Below the pieces are notes generated by a model. That model was not told where the DNA came from. It worked only from the letters and a program-made list of their open reading frames with translations, and made no database searches. Below, one piece after another: positions 34,501 through 43,591 of a DNA stretch of 64,000 bases (positions are counted from its first letter, which is position 1; every line of letters begins with the position of its first letter). The DNA comes from Plasmodium coatneyi (lineage: Eukaryota; Apicomplexa; Aconoidasida; Haemosporida; Plasmodiidae), in NCBI RefSeq assembly GCF_001680005.1, contig NC_033569.1, positions 124,001 through 188,000 on the forward strand, in the 5' to 3' direction. The position numbers were made by a program, and so were the translations under genes.

Positions 34501-36252
34501 TCCTACCACACGGTGTCCTACTTTGATATCCAGATGGAGCACCTAATCGAGAAGAGCGATATAGAGTTGATTTCCCTCTTCCATAACATTTTAAATAAAT
34601 TAAATTTCCTTTTATATTGTACGAATAAGAAACCATACCTAGAACGATATGCCCCAGCGAACCTACTCCCCTATAGCAGACCTTTCAAGTTAGATGCACT
34701 GAAGATCTTTCACCAGTTTGTGAATTCCCTGCCAAATTATTTACGTTCTTACATTGTTAACTTCTTCGAGACGGACTTCTCCGAAGTAACGCAAAATTTG
34801 ATTGTAGATTTGTTCCACCACATTCAGTCCTTCCTGGAAAACGATAGCAACTCCTTCGAATCGGAAGACGAAAATAAAATTGAGTCATTTTTCAAATTGA
34901 ATTATTTCTTCACAAAAAATAAAAACGTTACGGATGGAGACTACCAGTCCATGCTTCAAGAGGAACCGCATTTTAAGGAGGCAAAAATTATCTTCAGCAG
35001 GAGGGTCACATATGATCATGTTAATAAGAAAAGCAACTACCAGGAGAACCTTCATTTGAAAGACCTCATAGACGAGCAGTCATTTAAAATGCTACTACAG
35101 ACCCTAATAAAAGAACAAATAACTTTTGATGAACTGAATGAAAAATTTAAAAACTTCATGAAGGAAAAAAAACTTGTCTTCCCAAAATTTGATATCCTAA
35201 AAACTAAAATTACCCAAACGGCAGATGATCTCTATTTTCTGAATATTTACAAACATCTTTATGACACATTTCAGAAAATCCATGTGACGCAGCCCATCCA
35301 TGATTTGTACTTCCTCTTTTTTAAGGTCCTTCTCGAATATTCAGTTGCTCCGTTTAAATTTGAGAACGAACGTGTGCAGAAGAACCTGGAAAAACAGCTT
35401 GCACTCAAGTACCAAAAGTATATAGAATTCCTATCGCAACTCTTCCCTTGCCTTTTCAACTTTTACTACTACGATGACACGGTTCATTGTCAAAATTTTG
35501 GAAACTACAGTGAGGAGGAATTTTCCCCTGAGCAAAAAATGCTGAACATTTTGCAGACCCCTTTTGTGCAACTCCCGCAGACGGTACAGAACAACCAAAT
35601 AAACCTCGACTACCATATAAATGAGGAAGATCTCTTCTTTGACTTTATTAAGGAATTCATACCAGACAGTCAAAAAATGGATGAGAATCAACTCAAAGTG
35701 GAATCCTTCAAAATCAGATACTTCATCACGGAAATATCCAAATTTGTCATGCGCAAAGTTATGTCCAAAATGCCATCCTCCTATATTTTCAACATGGGTT
35801 CCAAGGACTTTTACATAAACGTAGATGATATAATCAACAATTTACAGCCATTCTTCGAACAGGTTCGAAAAGTGAAAGCACCATCGGATCCAGTTAACTC
35901 CTCCTATGGTGTCATCAGTGGAACTATAGCAAATTTCATGGACACAAACAAAGCAGACGCCGATTCTATTAGATTCCAAAATATCAAGTTTTATCTGAAC
36001 AGCCACGTCACGCAATTGTTCCTCCAGAATAATATGTCCTTTAAGTACTTCATAGACTTCATCAAAAATATTGACAAATTCAAGACCTACTTCCCAACCC
36101 TCTCTGAGATGTACATGTTTGTGGACAAGCACGTCAACATAATCAACGCGATTACACATCCTAACTTCACCGAGCGGGTTACCACACAGAGGGTTATCCA
36201 AATTTTCGTGGACACGCTGAAGAACTTCGGTGTCGACCTCTACGAGATTTAA
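28519..36252 (+). CDS. G377: Osmiophilic body protein G377
   Basis: Single exon, 2,577 residues. A clear signal peptide (MRLSLCATLLCLLCGLAKC) begins the protein and there is no other strong TM segment, so it is a secreted or granule-lumen protein. Residues about 600-625 form an Asp/Glu run, followed by a Glu/Lys-rich coiled coil (about 640-760) and a long alpha-helical body. The call is made from signal peptide, extreme length, charged composition and synteny: it sits between CSC1/VPS26 and the apicoplast methyltransferase as G377 does in P. falciparum, where the protein is longer (around 3,100 residues as I recall). G377 is a component of osmiophilic bodies, the female-gametocyte organelles needed for egress from the erythrocyte. 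The long intergenic region upstream fits a stage-specific promoter. Confidence 0.8.
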   Translation: MRLSLCATLLCLLCGLAKCRKGLNFDQIIKYLKETKIIPENIPDTLEDAIQIVPPYIIYKYKGKIYYLHNNVDITPVDERKADPVFPVQESEVEAVNPLECHPIVPGSDGAVTPLPTQSAPAEEAADTIKMVLDEDTGIMVATNTNVIIEKEKHTTETFTIPKDAQWSSEEKEKNTNVYLFGGENSTVYKITEIVQYKENKDICKNIQLGYERFYNNPSSYGDELGLTTDEKTPKVVHNVDTKDYSSFLTALHILFRKDEEIGVQKIYKINNVPKTDLLLFIKQAYKNIHDTLKNYILVSGFSFYDYTYDVGSFSLDVFMNDFFFLSNSDSKERGTFKNVTSSIKYASTAKDKLSVYKIEKAIKDFLAESNLRVLDLKLIHHLFSRNFILNCTENDLIDFVTNLVNITGVDISPRIGATIFAYLLQKVNIYLMPSYPTKTRNSYLLFMENNDLLFNVESIYRDIFKNFYRISSSNGDLPNAQNLDNVLALTPWVQKIYPNFGSTYDFLTMKYGLALFYNTYHMVINFFQGDPKMKQILLDHKDSNKVDTLDKFLNEVVALFPQGSGSSAWPSSLLSMAQVEEKPRGRVLSEDKISTSGEDSVGSDDDDDDSDDVPDDEDDEESKEVKEAQEEATADENHADVYAREKNKYNELRQVVETELIQERKEYAQKKHEEEERIKKEEQDKIAETDRKHELETQQLEAEEDKVEPIEDAQNEKEYQKTRTQERERARLTKERMIKDGTYRDYTQHEKTPESFYYSTALNSLYSQLKKEYEAGVDAGFKVVADITLKLKQECKALARKGVPDYVKLKQQAIRENEKLFEDLSAKVKNEESRKENILEYKSDLDAHLDKMMAKTEDGQYNITTGLLMKNFKKYQNDLTKQCEGEKGFYGKFRKFLGKRKKTIMKQLRETLNYSIRIMQDLAPSYDEPTYTKTFTDIFTAKKEAYKKEFKTARRVISRNMDAAFRKHIKLHYEEIDLKVREQLQPIRQQALNKIDEIYADLFNTMHVEVQIDLESIKNEKLKMKKRVFQIVRQNTNYPNDLKLLEDNLAQYNADQTPEGITKKDQLNAEITKLKQTIEKNKSDASGLITHFQSISERYEQALIKMDAIDHLEKRFRLFRFEVAKEYKDCNHYTDALVPHSNKNGGEYIRIENITKDLLNDIDQINYDINETRFLLHALKTKKKHIELDIQIGEKLYHMEENSDINSKNDANKEKLKEIVTNIENEQHKLEKLYIRRDVFMKDLNFVVSDTEKDPPETLKLLLPDLIKKTEKKNLESFIIEIMIETEIENNALSKLIKTFNKDVLFYKYHTINPYDYLRLPTDEKNIDEQFSAQLHRNAEMFADKLESFRGELQTYKQLVKKQGGVKQPEALTYLKRNIAHLKNIIHSLRNGTHIEDFSYILTNPDFFQSGGIKNEDRESELAHTALLKRYVALNSLGKVLTDTQNKAFHFGIHYKYTSDKVLWYLAILKKYIERTEMVYNNSYDWGKKSRLNQGEYLKNRADAVLEQPVLLQYGGDIWDGSWGFSWGEAADKQKYLRVVKKEQTYPYKLKEIKDVYVVDKIVKDKLVRTGKLDSLKDYMHVKVYNIVEVKGPPMTLFDKEELNQLKLLTPDGHITQGSVKNYMTHLGFMSKGGATSGENASNTEEHLPAILQTAAEYLKQSSISYDAILEVLKYLKANPHAINVRDIITVSEIILDNSNVFFVKPDTLSIYIITFLDLLGVQVKMDDIQRRDRKSRVMTYLNILKSYYKKVEIKDEMKKHVLRFLRPTDVSPTLSYNPKLHEFLLGVHQSLDGNQILYEAFKKENPQFATELLSGIKKGLDDFVDYIFAKVATHSSAHFKSKYYHDHKYKTQEMEKLGIDSYSYSNIHLDKLMTLFFYFVNPDLRNMLNEHVIDARLSCLDKFSTFDFKEIFSVTNDTELNKLFEKKFTSFAYGRVHPIAYLWRYLLHPDNKELFTFEKVSSVVEKYFSDSVFDDNTRVMLSKLAYSFLARMSYHTVSYFDIQMEHLIEKSDIELISLFHNILNKLNFLLYCTNKKPYLERYAPANLLPYSRPFKLDALKIFHQFVNSLPNYLRSYIVNFFETDFSEVTQNLIVDLFHHIQSFLENDSNSFESEDENKIESFFKLNYFFTKNKNVTDGDYQSMLQEEPHFKEAKIIFSRRVTYDHVNKKSNYQENLHLKDLIDEQSFKMLLQTLIKEQITFDELNEKFKNFMKEKKLVFPKFDILKTKITQTADDLYFLNIYKHLYDTFQKIHVTQPIHDLYFLFFKVLLEYSVAPFKFENERVQKNLEKQLALKYQKYIEFLSQLFPCLFNFYYYDDTVHCQNFGNYSEEEFSPEQKMLNILQTPFVQLPQTVQNNQINLDYHINEEDLFFDFIKEFIPDSQKMDENQLKVESFKIRYFITEISKFVMRKVMSKMPSSYIFNMGSKDFYINVDDIINNLQPFFEQVRKVKAPSDPVNSSYGVISGTIANFMDTNKADADSIRFQNIKFYLNSHVTQLFLQNNMSFKYFIDFIKNIDKFKTYFPTLSEMYMFVDKHVNIINAITHPNFTERVTTQRVIQIFVDTLKNFGVDLYEI

Positions 36253-36268
36253 CGGTATAGCGCTATAC
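36253..36268. repeat. Perfect 16-bp palindrome at the G377 stop codon
   Basis: GGTATAGCGCTATACC reads the same on both strands and begins one base after the TAA of G377. It could form a short hairpin in the 3' UTR. A termination or stability role is only a possibility. Confidence 0.6.
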
Positions 36269-36772
36269 CGGGCAACGCGATGATTAGCGGCCGTTTTCGA
36301 CTTTTCTGATACATGCGTGCAGATATTTTGTACCATTTTTTTGCGCGTCTCCCCCCTCTTTACGATAACGTCACCCATTTTTTCCATTACCTTTTACGAC
36401 CCCTTTTCGCCACCTCTTTCCACCCTGCCCCTGAGAAGGCAACTTTTTCTGCATCCCCACAGGTGAACCCAAAAAAAAGGGACAGCACCAAAAAATAAAA
36501 AAACAAAATTACAATTTTAATATTAACAGTTTCGCCAAAAAAAAAAAACGTGGGCGTGTAAAATTTCCCATAATGTGTAAGAAAACAAAAAAATTGGAAC
36601 AAATCGGGGTACGCAAGCAAGTTCCCCAAATGAGGCATAATCACAAAAAAAAAGCTCAACATAAGCTCATACGCTGGGCGCGGTCTTCACCGCAGGGCAA
36701 CAAAGTGGCCTAGGCAGCAATTATCCTACTTGCCACCCCTGCGCAGTGCCGAACTGTGCAGAACCTGCCCCC
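36253..36772. other. Convergent 3' region of G377 and the Fcf2 gene
   Basis: About 520 bases between two stop codons. A short inverted repeat follows the G377 stop directly (GGTATAGCGCTATACC, about 36253-36268), then AT-rich sequence with A runs near 36470-36550. No gene was seen. Confidence 0.5.
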
Positions 36773-37306
36773 CTACGACTTCTTCATTTTTAAAAGCTGC
36801 CTTCGCTGCTTCCGTACGAAGGACTTCCCGCCGATGTTCTTCTCCCTCTGAATTTTCGTGTACCTCTTCACGCACCACTCCTTCATATCCTTGTCTCTCT
36901 CCAATTGCTGAAGGGCGGACAGGCATTTCTTCTTGCGTCTGTTGGACGTATGTAACGACTGTGATTCCTGTCCAGCTCCCACTTTTATCTTATCGTTCCC
37001 ATTCACTAATGTAGCGACTTGAAAAAACTGGGGCATCTTTTCATCCTTTTTAACTTTATGGTATTCACTCCTTTCGGCTAAATTTTCATGTTGTATTAAT
37101 TTCCACTGTAGCTTTAACTCGTCCGTTTTTTCCTTCTTCTTCATATTTCCCCACTCATTTAATTGTTCCTTTTTGTCCTTCTTTTCCTTCTTCTTCTTGG
37201 CGATGATGTCGTTCACGTGATCCAGGACGGACATGGGCTCTGCCTCCACCGGCTGCAAAATGGTGAAGCTGTTCTCAATCTCTGCCTGCGCCATTTGTTT
37301 GCTCAT
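36773..37306 (-). CDS. FCF2: Fcf2-domain pre-rRNA processing protein
   Basis: Single exon, 177 residues from the ATG at 37306 (the frame is open further upstream, but no ATG lies there). A Lys-rich segment (about 36-48) precedes an Fcf2 C-terminal domain at about 48-177: EWGNMKKKEKTDELKLQWKL, then MPQFFQVATLVNG (matching the conserved K-Y-F-Q-V-G-T-V-V-E-G block), then RRKKKCLSALQQL, VKRYTKIQREK and a basic C-terminus GGKSFVRKQRRQ. In yeast Fcf2 is a nucleolar factor for early cleavages that make 18S rRNA; the human relative is DNTTIP2. The plasmodial protein is close to the minimum length of the family. It is divergently transcribed from the dimethyladenosine transferase. Confidence 0.8.
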   Translation of the reverse strand: MSKQMAQAEIENSFTILQPVEAEPMSVLDHVNDIIAKKKKEKKDKKEQLNEWGNMKKKEKTDELKLQWKLIQHENLAERSEYHKVKKDEKMPQFFQVATLVNGNDKIKVGAGQESQSLHTSNRRKKKCLSALQQLERDKDMKEWCVKRYTKIQREKNIGGKSFVRKQRRQLLKMKKS

Positions 37307-38300
37307 TCTTCGTGCAGCGTTGCTCCTTATGCCCAATGCGGGGGACCCCCTTAAAAGCGCTCAAGGGGAAAAGAGTCACCGAGGCTACCTCAGCTGAAAA
37401 AAAGTACCCCCTTTTTTTATTCAGAATTATTCACGAATGGGTGAAGACGTCTGTGGGTTATGCGCCTTCATTTGGAAAAGATGCTTCAAATTGTTTGTTG
37501 CCTTTCGCGTTGCCTTGCTGCGTTTTTTTTTTTTTTTTTTTTTTTAATCACTTTTCGCCTGAACAGGAATGTGAAATGTTGCTAGGGTCATCGAAAAATC
37601 GCGAAAGAAGCTAGCAAAATTGTTCGCAAAATATAGCGCAAAAAAAAGGAAGCGGGGGCACTAGTTTTACTTAAATACAAAGCGCTGACCATCCGGGCTT
37701 CTCCCTTTTGCCAATCGGATTTTTTTTCCCCGCTCAGTGCCGCATTTTTTCAGCCTACATAGAACGCCGCAACGCGAAGGCGAACGCCCAAAGTAGTATG
37801 CACCAGTTTTCAAGGGGCCACGTACCTATGGGGGTAACAGCTGCTATACTTATGCACTGCGCGATTAATTAAATATACTTGCCTTGTTTTGGGAACCCCA
37901 CACCAATTTATAGCTTCCTAGAGAAAATAAAATGCCCCCTCGGATATTTTCCCGACACTTCATTCGCTAATCTCCAAAAAAAAAAGCACTTACTCACCTG
38001 GTCGGAATTTTTTTTCCCCGCTAATTTGGAAGGGTAAACGGATTAGAATGCCCCCGGTGGCAGCGGGTCTTGGAACGCTAGATCCCAAGCTAGGGAATCC
38101 CATTTTCGCCTACTGCGTAATGCCTATTGGCTTAATAACCTACTGACTGTGCTTCACCTTGAGAAGAGTATAGGACGAACCGCAGCAAGTGGCTAACAGA
38201 AAAGCCCCCGCGTCCACACCGTACAAAAGCAGATCGAAAAATACAGAAAAAAAGAAAAAAAAAGAAAAACACATGAACGGACAGACGAACGCACGAATGA
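37307..38300. promoter_or_regulatory. Divergent intergenic region between Fcf2 and dimethyladenosine transferase
   Basis: About 1.0 kb between two start codons, probably holding both promoters. A poly(dT) tract lies at 37525-37546. No gene was seen. Confidence 0.45.
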
Positions 38301-39896
38301 ATGAATAAGCGGGGAGTTAAACTCACCATTTGTCTCGTCATTTTTGTCAAAATAAAAAGTTTCCTTTTTAAAGAGGTCAACCATGCACAGACAGATTTGC
38401 TCAAAGGACGTTGCGGTTTCGCAACCGTAGGTAGCGCGCGAAAAAGGAGGAAAATTCCAATTCAGTACATTCACACAGCGCGACCATCGCACCGTTCTCA
38501 ACGAAAAGGAAGGCAACCCAATCGACGTAGACATGAAAACAGTCTCACACCGCATAACTCCCCGTTTTCTGAAGAACCCAGCCAAAATGATGAACTGCAA
38601 GACACCTCCCCGTATATGGGGGAGAGCCATGATGAGGAGGAAAACAAATTCATCGGTAGGACCTTCGAAGGGATAACCATATACCCCCTGCAACAACCGG
38701 GTGAAGATCAGAACATACTCAGAACTAAAATACCATCGAGGGAATTCAAGCCAAAGAGAAGCCTTGGGCAGAATTATTTAAAGGATGAAAATATCATACA
38801 GAAAATGGTCAGTGCGATTGAGCTGAATGCCGATGCGTTCTGTCTGAGGGACAATCGGGTTGGCAGTCAGAAGGGGGGTAACACGAAGAAGGCGAAAGGG
38901 AAGAAAAAGTGTAAGCGGCCGAAGAATAGGACCGAGCATCGGTCAGGTGACGGCAGCAACGAGGGAATTGCCAAGGTGGATGAAAGCGGCGCCAATCCAG
39001 ATAACCAATCTATGAAGACGGATAACACAGTCACGAATCCAGATAACCCATCTACGAATACGGAGAATTACGCTGCTAATACGGATAGCCCCACTTCGCG
39101 CAGCGCGAACGGAGAGTGTTCCTTCCAAAGTGTGAAGGACCAGGGGAAGGGAATAATCGAGCTGGGGTGCGGACTCGGACAAATAAGCAAATTCCTCTTC
39201 GCAAAATATAAAAAAATGACGGCCGTAGAAATAGACAGTCGAGCTTTGTCTGTTCTCAGCAGAACCATGCCAGGATTTGACTTCATCCACGACGATGTGT
39301 TGCAAATTAATTATAAAGATCTCTCCAAAAGTAAAGGAACCAAATTAACAGTAATAGGGAACCTACCCTTCTACATAACCTCCCAAATATTGTTCTGCCT
39401 GCTCGATTACCATCATTACATCGAACAAGCTATCGTTACCATTCAGTACGAAGTTGGCCAGAGAATTATCTCCAAACCGAATGAAAAGAACTACTCCATT
39501 CTAAGTATACTTTTCAATTTGTACACAACCCCCTACTTGCTTTTTAAAATTCCAAGCTCTGCCTTTTACCCAGTTCCCAAAGTAGAAGCAGCTGTGATGA
39601 AAATTATCTTCAAACATTCCAACCTTAACTGTAATTTACTTTTTTTAAAAGAAATTTTACGGCATTCCTTTCAGCAGAGGAGGAAAAAACTCAAGTCCAG
39701 TTTGAAAAGACTCCTTGCAAAATATTCCACCGAAAAGGAGCTTCAGCTTCCACCATCTGTTTGCCATTTGAGACCCCAGCAGTTGACTCCTCCGCAGTTC
39801 GTTGAACTGACGAACTTTTTATTTCCCCTTAGCTCCTACCCCTTCGACCCCACTGTGCAGACCAAGGTGTGGCGCAAAAAGAAGCACGGGGATTAA
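38301..39896 (+). CDS. Apicoplast-type rRNA dimethyladenosine transferase (KsgA/Dim1 family)
   Basis: Single exon, 531 residues. The N-terminus (MNKRGVKLTICLVIFVKIKS) resembles a signal peptide and is followed by an Arg/Lys-rich, acid-poor stretch, the usual bipartite apicoplast targeting signal. The catalytic domain starts with RSLGQNYLKDENI (about residue 153). SAM motif I is IIELGCGLGQISKF (about 284), the acidic ribose-binding residue is in AVEIDSRA, and the catalytic motif is GNLPFYITSQ (about 353). FYPVPKVEAAV and the basic HSFQQRRKKLKSSL near the C-terminus are also family hallmarks. The enzyme dimethylates two adjacent adenines at the 3' end of small-subunit rRNA. About 100 residues of Asn/Thr/Asp-rich low complexity (NPDN-type repeats) are inserted between LGQNYL and motif I. 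It is the last core gene before the variant-antigen island. Confidence 0.9.
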   Translation: MNKRGVKLTICLVIFVKIKSFLFKEVNHAQTDLLKGRCGFATVGSARKRRKIPIQYIHTARPSHRSQRKGRQPNRRRHENSLTPHNSPFSEEPSQNDELQDTSPYMGESHDEEENKFIGRTFEGITIYPLQQPGEDQNILRTKIPSREFKPKRSLGQNYLKDENIIQKMVSAIELNADAFCLRDNRVGSQKGGNTKKAKGKKKCKRPKNRTEHRSGDGSNEGIAKVDESGANPDNQSMKTDNTVTNPDNPSTNTENYAANTDSPTSRSANGECSFQSVKDQGKGIIELGCGLGQISKFLFAKYKKMTAVEIDSRALSVLSRTMPGFDFIHDDVLQINYKDLSKSKGTKLTVIGNLPFYITSQILFCLLDYHHYIEQAIVTIQYEVGQRIISKPNEKNYSILSILFNLYTTPYLLFKIPSSAFYPVPKVEAAVMKIIFKHSNLNCNLLFLKEILRHSFQQRRKKLKSSLKRLLAKYSTEKELQLPPSVCHLRPQQLTPPQFVELTNFLFPLSSYPFDPTVQTKVWRKKKHGD

Positions 39897-41088
39897 TTGT
39901 TCTTTTGGAAGCGACGCCATTGAAGGGGGCACACAAATGTGTTATAGACGTACAACCCGCGAGTTGCCTTTTTCCTTTTTTTCCTTCTTTTCTTTTTTTT
40001 TAAGTATGATAAGAACAAGTTTTTCTTATATTATATGCTTCTGTACTTATTCCATAAATGTACACTGCCCTTCTTTAGGGAATAATCATAAATATTTACA
40101 TATAGGAAGGAGGGAAAACATACCCTTATGGATAAGAAATGATTAAATTACGATGCCTTTTTTATTTTATTCTTATATTTTGTTCTTATATGTAGGTACC
40201 TTTACGTAGGTTCCTTTATGTAGGTTTTATTTTGGTAGGTTCTTTTTCCATGTAGGTTCTTTTATTTAGTTTCTATTATTTAGGTCTTATATATAGGTTT
40301 TTTTTCATGTGTAAGGGGGGGAGCAAAATTTTTTTTTAATATGTATTCAGAAAAATGTTTAATGCACAAGTTGTTTTGTACAATTTATTTAATATATTAT
40401 GGAAGGGTTCGGAAAGGAAGAAAAAAGGAGAAAGAGAAGGAAGAAAGGGAAAAGTGATGTGTTAAGCAATGCGCATGCATTATAGAATATATTTTTTTTG
40501 TCATCCGAATGAAAAAATTAGAATTTTTTGTTTTAGGGGAAGAAAAAATTATCATATAAAAAGGAGGGAAGGAAGGAGGTGTATGGTGAGGGGAGCATTT
40601 TTATTAAAGTACGAACATTTTTTTCCTTATAATTATAGTAATTCCCTGTATCATAATCTTTTACACATATTTTTAAAAATGTACACGCTTCCTCCCTTTA
40701 CTAAATGTGAATAAGTAAACACAGATTTAAAGGGAAAAATTACCACATATGCATATAAATTGTATAATATATATATGTATGTGTAAGCTAACGAAATTCT
40801 TTAATAATGAACTCTCTCCCCTTTTTTTTTAAGGAAATAATAATAGGGAGAGCATGAGTATTATAAAAGTATGTGTGTGTGAATAGTGTAATTTTCTACC
40901 GAATAGTGGAATTTTTGCTTTAAAAAAGGAAGAGAAGGGAATCATATTCCTTCCATGGTAAATGATGAAAACTTGCATATAAATGATAATAATAATAATA
41001 TAATACACCGAATAATGTTCTATGAATAATGATTTGTGCACTTCCATAATATATATATACATACATACAACAAATGTATAAAGAAAAA
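39897..41088. other. Boundary between core DNA and the KIR/SICA-like island
   Basis: About 1.2 kb in which base composition falls to strongly AT-rich. It carries a degenerate TAGGTT-type repeat (about 40191-40300), T tracts, and just before the first KIR an AAT microsatellite near 40987-41003 and a TATA/CATA repeat near 41050-41070. No gene was seen. Confidence 0.6.
40191..40300. repeat. Degenerate TAGGT repeat at the island boundary
   Basis: About seven imperfect units of the form (A/G)TAGGT(T/A)(C/T) plus T-rich spacer, spaced 12-20 bases. Not the GGGTTYA plasmodial telomere unit. Confidence 0.5.
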
Positions 41089-43591
41089 ATGGCGCCAGAC
41101 GTAAGTGGAAAAAAAGCATACAAAGAGGAAAGGAATACTCATTCTCCTTGTTCGGAGTTTGATAAATGAATATACATATGCAGCAATTTTTGTGCACAAT
41201 GTAATAGAAATATAGAAATGTGCCGGCACATATATATTTACTTCATAATACTTACAGGACCAGCAAGAAGAAAATGAATTACCGTCCGATAAGATTTATA
41301 AGGCGCTCGGAAATAATGGAAGTACTACTGATTGTAACACTACTAAAATAGAAGATAGTGCATTGTTCATCCGCATGTATGTCACAGCGCATAAGGACAA
41401 AATTAAGAATGCCTGCTGTTATACACACAAGAAGGAAGAGAACACTTCATCCGAAGAACAACGGTGCGGTTTCTTATTCTATTGGATAATTGATCAAATA
41501 AAAGGGGAAAACAAGTTTAACTACCTGGAGGCCACCCAGGATATTTATAAATTGCTGAATGCATTTAAACCTGAATGGAAGTGCAGTGATATATACAATG
41601 GTATGGGTGAACCCCTTTTCGGAAAGGCTAAGGATCTATTTGATTATTACTATAACTATGAAATCCTAACGACACAAACACATAATTATAATTATTCTAA
41701 CAATACGAAGTGTGACCAATGTCAGCAGAAAGCTAATAATGCATATAACCAGCTGAAGAGTATGTGTGATGGTGAGGAGAGTAGTATATATTGTCAAAAA
41801 TTTAGGGGAAAATACTGGAAAACTAGTAAATGGGAACCGCAGGAGCTACCAACCTTGCCATGCACAACAGCGCCCGAAGACGAAGACGAGGAAGACCATG
41901 ATTCATGCCCCACAGAACTAACAGACTCCCTGGGCGCCGGTATTCCAACAGCAGGAGAACAACTTACCGTAAGTAAAACAAAGGAATTAAGGCACATTCT
42001 TACTCTAAATACTTAATCAAAATTAACAACATCCTCATTCAAAGAATGGAACATCTCCATTCAAAATGAACCATCTATATGCAGAATGAATGCATAAATG
42101 TTGTGCATGCATGTATATTATTATTCATATAATATGGTTTATACATAATACAATAATGTACGGATAGGGGAGAACATATCTACATGCACATATATGATAC
42201 ATACACATACATATGTATGTATATATATATATATATATATGCCTGTATATACGTATATATATGTACTTATATATATAGCGATATATGTATGTATATATAT
42301 ATGTGCACGTTCCACCCTTCTTGCCTCCCCATGCCAACTGCATATTTGCAGGACGAACATTTAGATAAATTACCTTCAAAAAGGTTGTACAAAATATTCG
42401 AAGACAATTCTGGTCAAAGAAAATTTGATAATAATGAAATGGCGGGCGTGAAGGCTAAGTTGACAAAGGCACTAAGTGGGAAGGGGGTTAATGGCATTGA
42501 TGTGGAAAAGGTTATCCATGCTTGGTGTTATGTAACTCGGACCGTGAAGAAAAAGTGTAATTCGTTGTACAAGGATCCTTTTAAATTTTTTTATCTATGG
42601 TTAGGACATACAATTTTCGAAAAGAAGGACCAAATTCCTTCATTTTCTGGCCTTATGGATGATATTCACGAAGAACTGACTAAAATGAAAGAGGGAAGTG
42701 GTGATAAGTGTGGACTTCTATGCAAAGATGTTAGCGACAAAACCGCTTTCGACAGGAGGAAACTAGCATATGAATATTACTATAATTATCAACATATAGA
42801 TGAAAGGTTCAAGCAGCATCATCGCAAATGTGATGTGAATTATTCCACTTACCTCAAAAACACTTATCAAGCATGGAAGAAGGAACGTGATCAGTGTAAC
42901 GGGAATACTAGCAGTAGTATATATTGTGGCGATTTTAATGCAAATTATGCAAAGCACGAAGATAAGGACCTAATACAGTTGACCTGTACCTTAGATCCAA
43001 GAGCAGTCACTGGAAAAACGAAGGCACATGAGGAAGATTCCACTGTGGAAGGAGGACCTGCAGTGGGCGCAGGCCCTATAGTATCGTCTGTTCTTGGAAT
43101 AGGGGGAGGATTAGCTTCCATTGCTCTTCTTTTGTATAAGGTAATATTACATAATTACCACCGAAACCACAACCATTCTACCACTATTACCACCACTAAC
43201 ACACTTAAAAATATATAAATAGGAGCATTTATTATGAATATTTCTTCCTATTTATTAATTAGTATAAAAGTTGCTCCGTATTATGTATACATGTGGGACA
43301 CATTTTTCACTGCTCGTTTTTTCCTTGATTTTATTTTAGTATACACCACTATTCCATGGGATACGAGGAACCACCACTAACAGCAGAAAAAGAAAAAGAA
43401 GTACATCTGTCAGCAGAAATGAATTCGATCTGCGATCAGTGGACGACTCTACAGACACTTTTACACTATATTCAACCGGTATTTCTACAGTAGGTTCTAT
43501 GACAGAAGGGGACAATTCTACCATATATAATGGTAGAGCACCACCACGACCACAACGCAGACAGGGAAATATTGGTTATCAAAACATGTAG
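41089..43591 (+). CDS. kir: KIR (pir superfamily) protein with two tandem ectodomains
   Basis: Four exons, all phase 0: 41089-41100 (MAPD), 41258-41968, 42352-43140 and 43340-43591; 587 residues. Exon 2 (residues about 5-241) starts with ENELPSDKIYKAL and has the Cys/Trp pattern of a KIR ectodomain (CGFLFYWIIDQI, DYYYNYE, CDQCQ). Exon 3 repeats the plan (LDKLPSKRLYKIF, FFYLWLGHTIF, AYEYYYNYQHI) and ends in a TM segment (IVSSVLGIGGGLASIALLLYK) exactly at the splice donor. Exon 4 is the cytoplasmic tail (YTPLFHGIRG... to GNIGYQNM), Arg- and Ser/Thr-rich. No signal peptide is present, as usual for pir proteins. KIRs are predicted infected-erythrocyte surface antigens of P. knowlesi. The intron between the two ectodomain exons contains an AT dinucleotide microsatellite. 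Confidence 0.85.
42213..42303. repeat. AT-rich microsatellite between KIR ectodomain exons
   Basis: ATGTATGT and ATATAT runs with interspersed GTAC/CGTATA, within the intron 41969-42351 of the two-domain KIR. Open frames that run through it (Tyr/Ile repeats) are artefacts. Confidence 0.7.

Noticed and set aside
42125..42379. Tyr/Ile repeat frames on both strands
   Set aside because: They are translations of the ATGTATGT/ATATAT microsatellite in a KIR intron.
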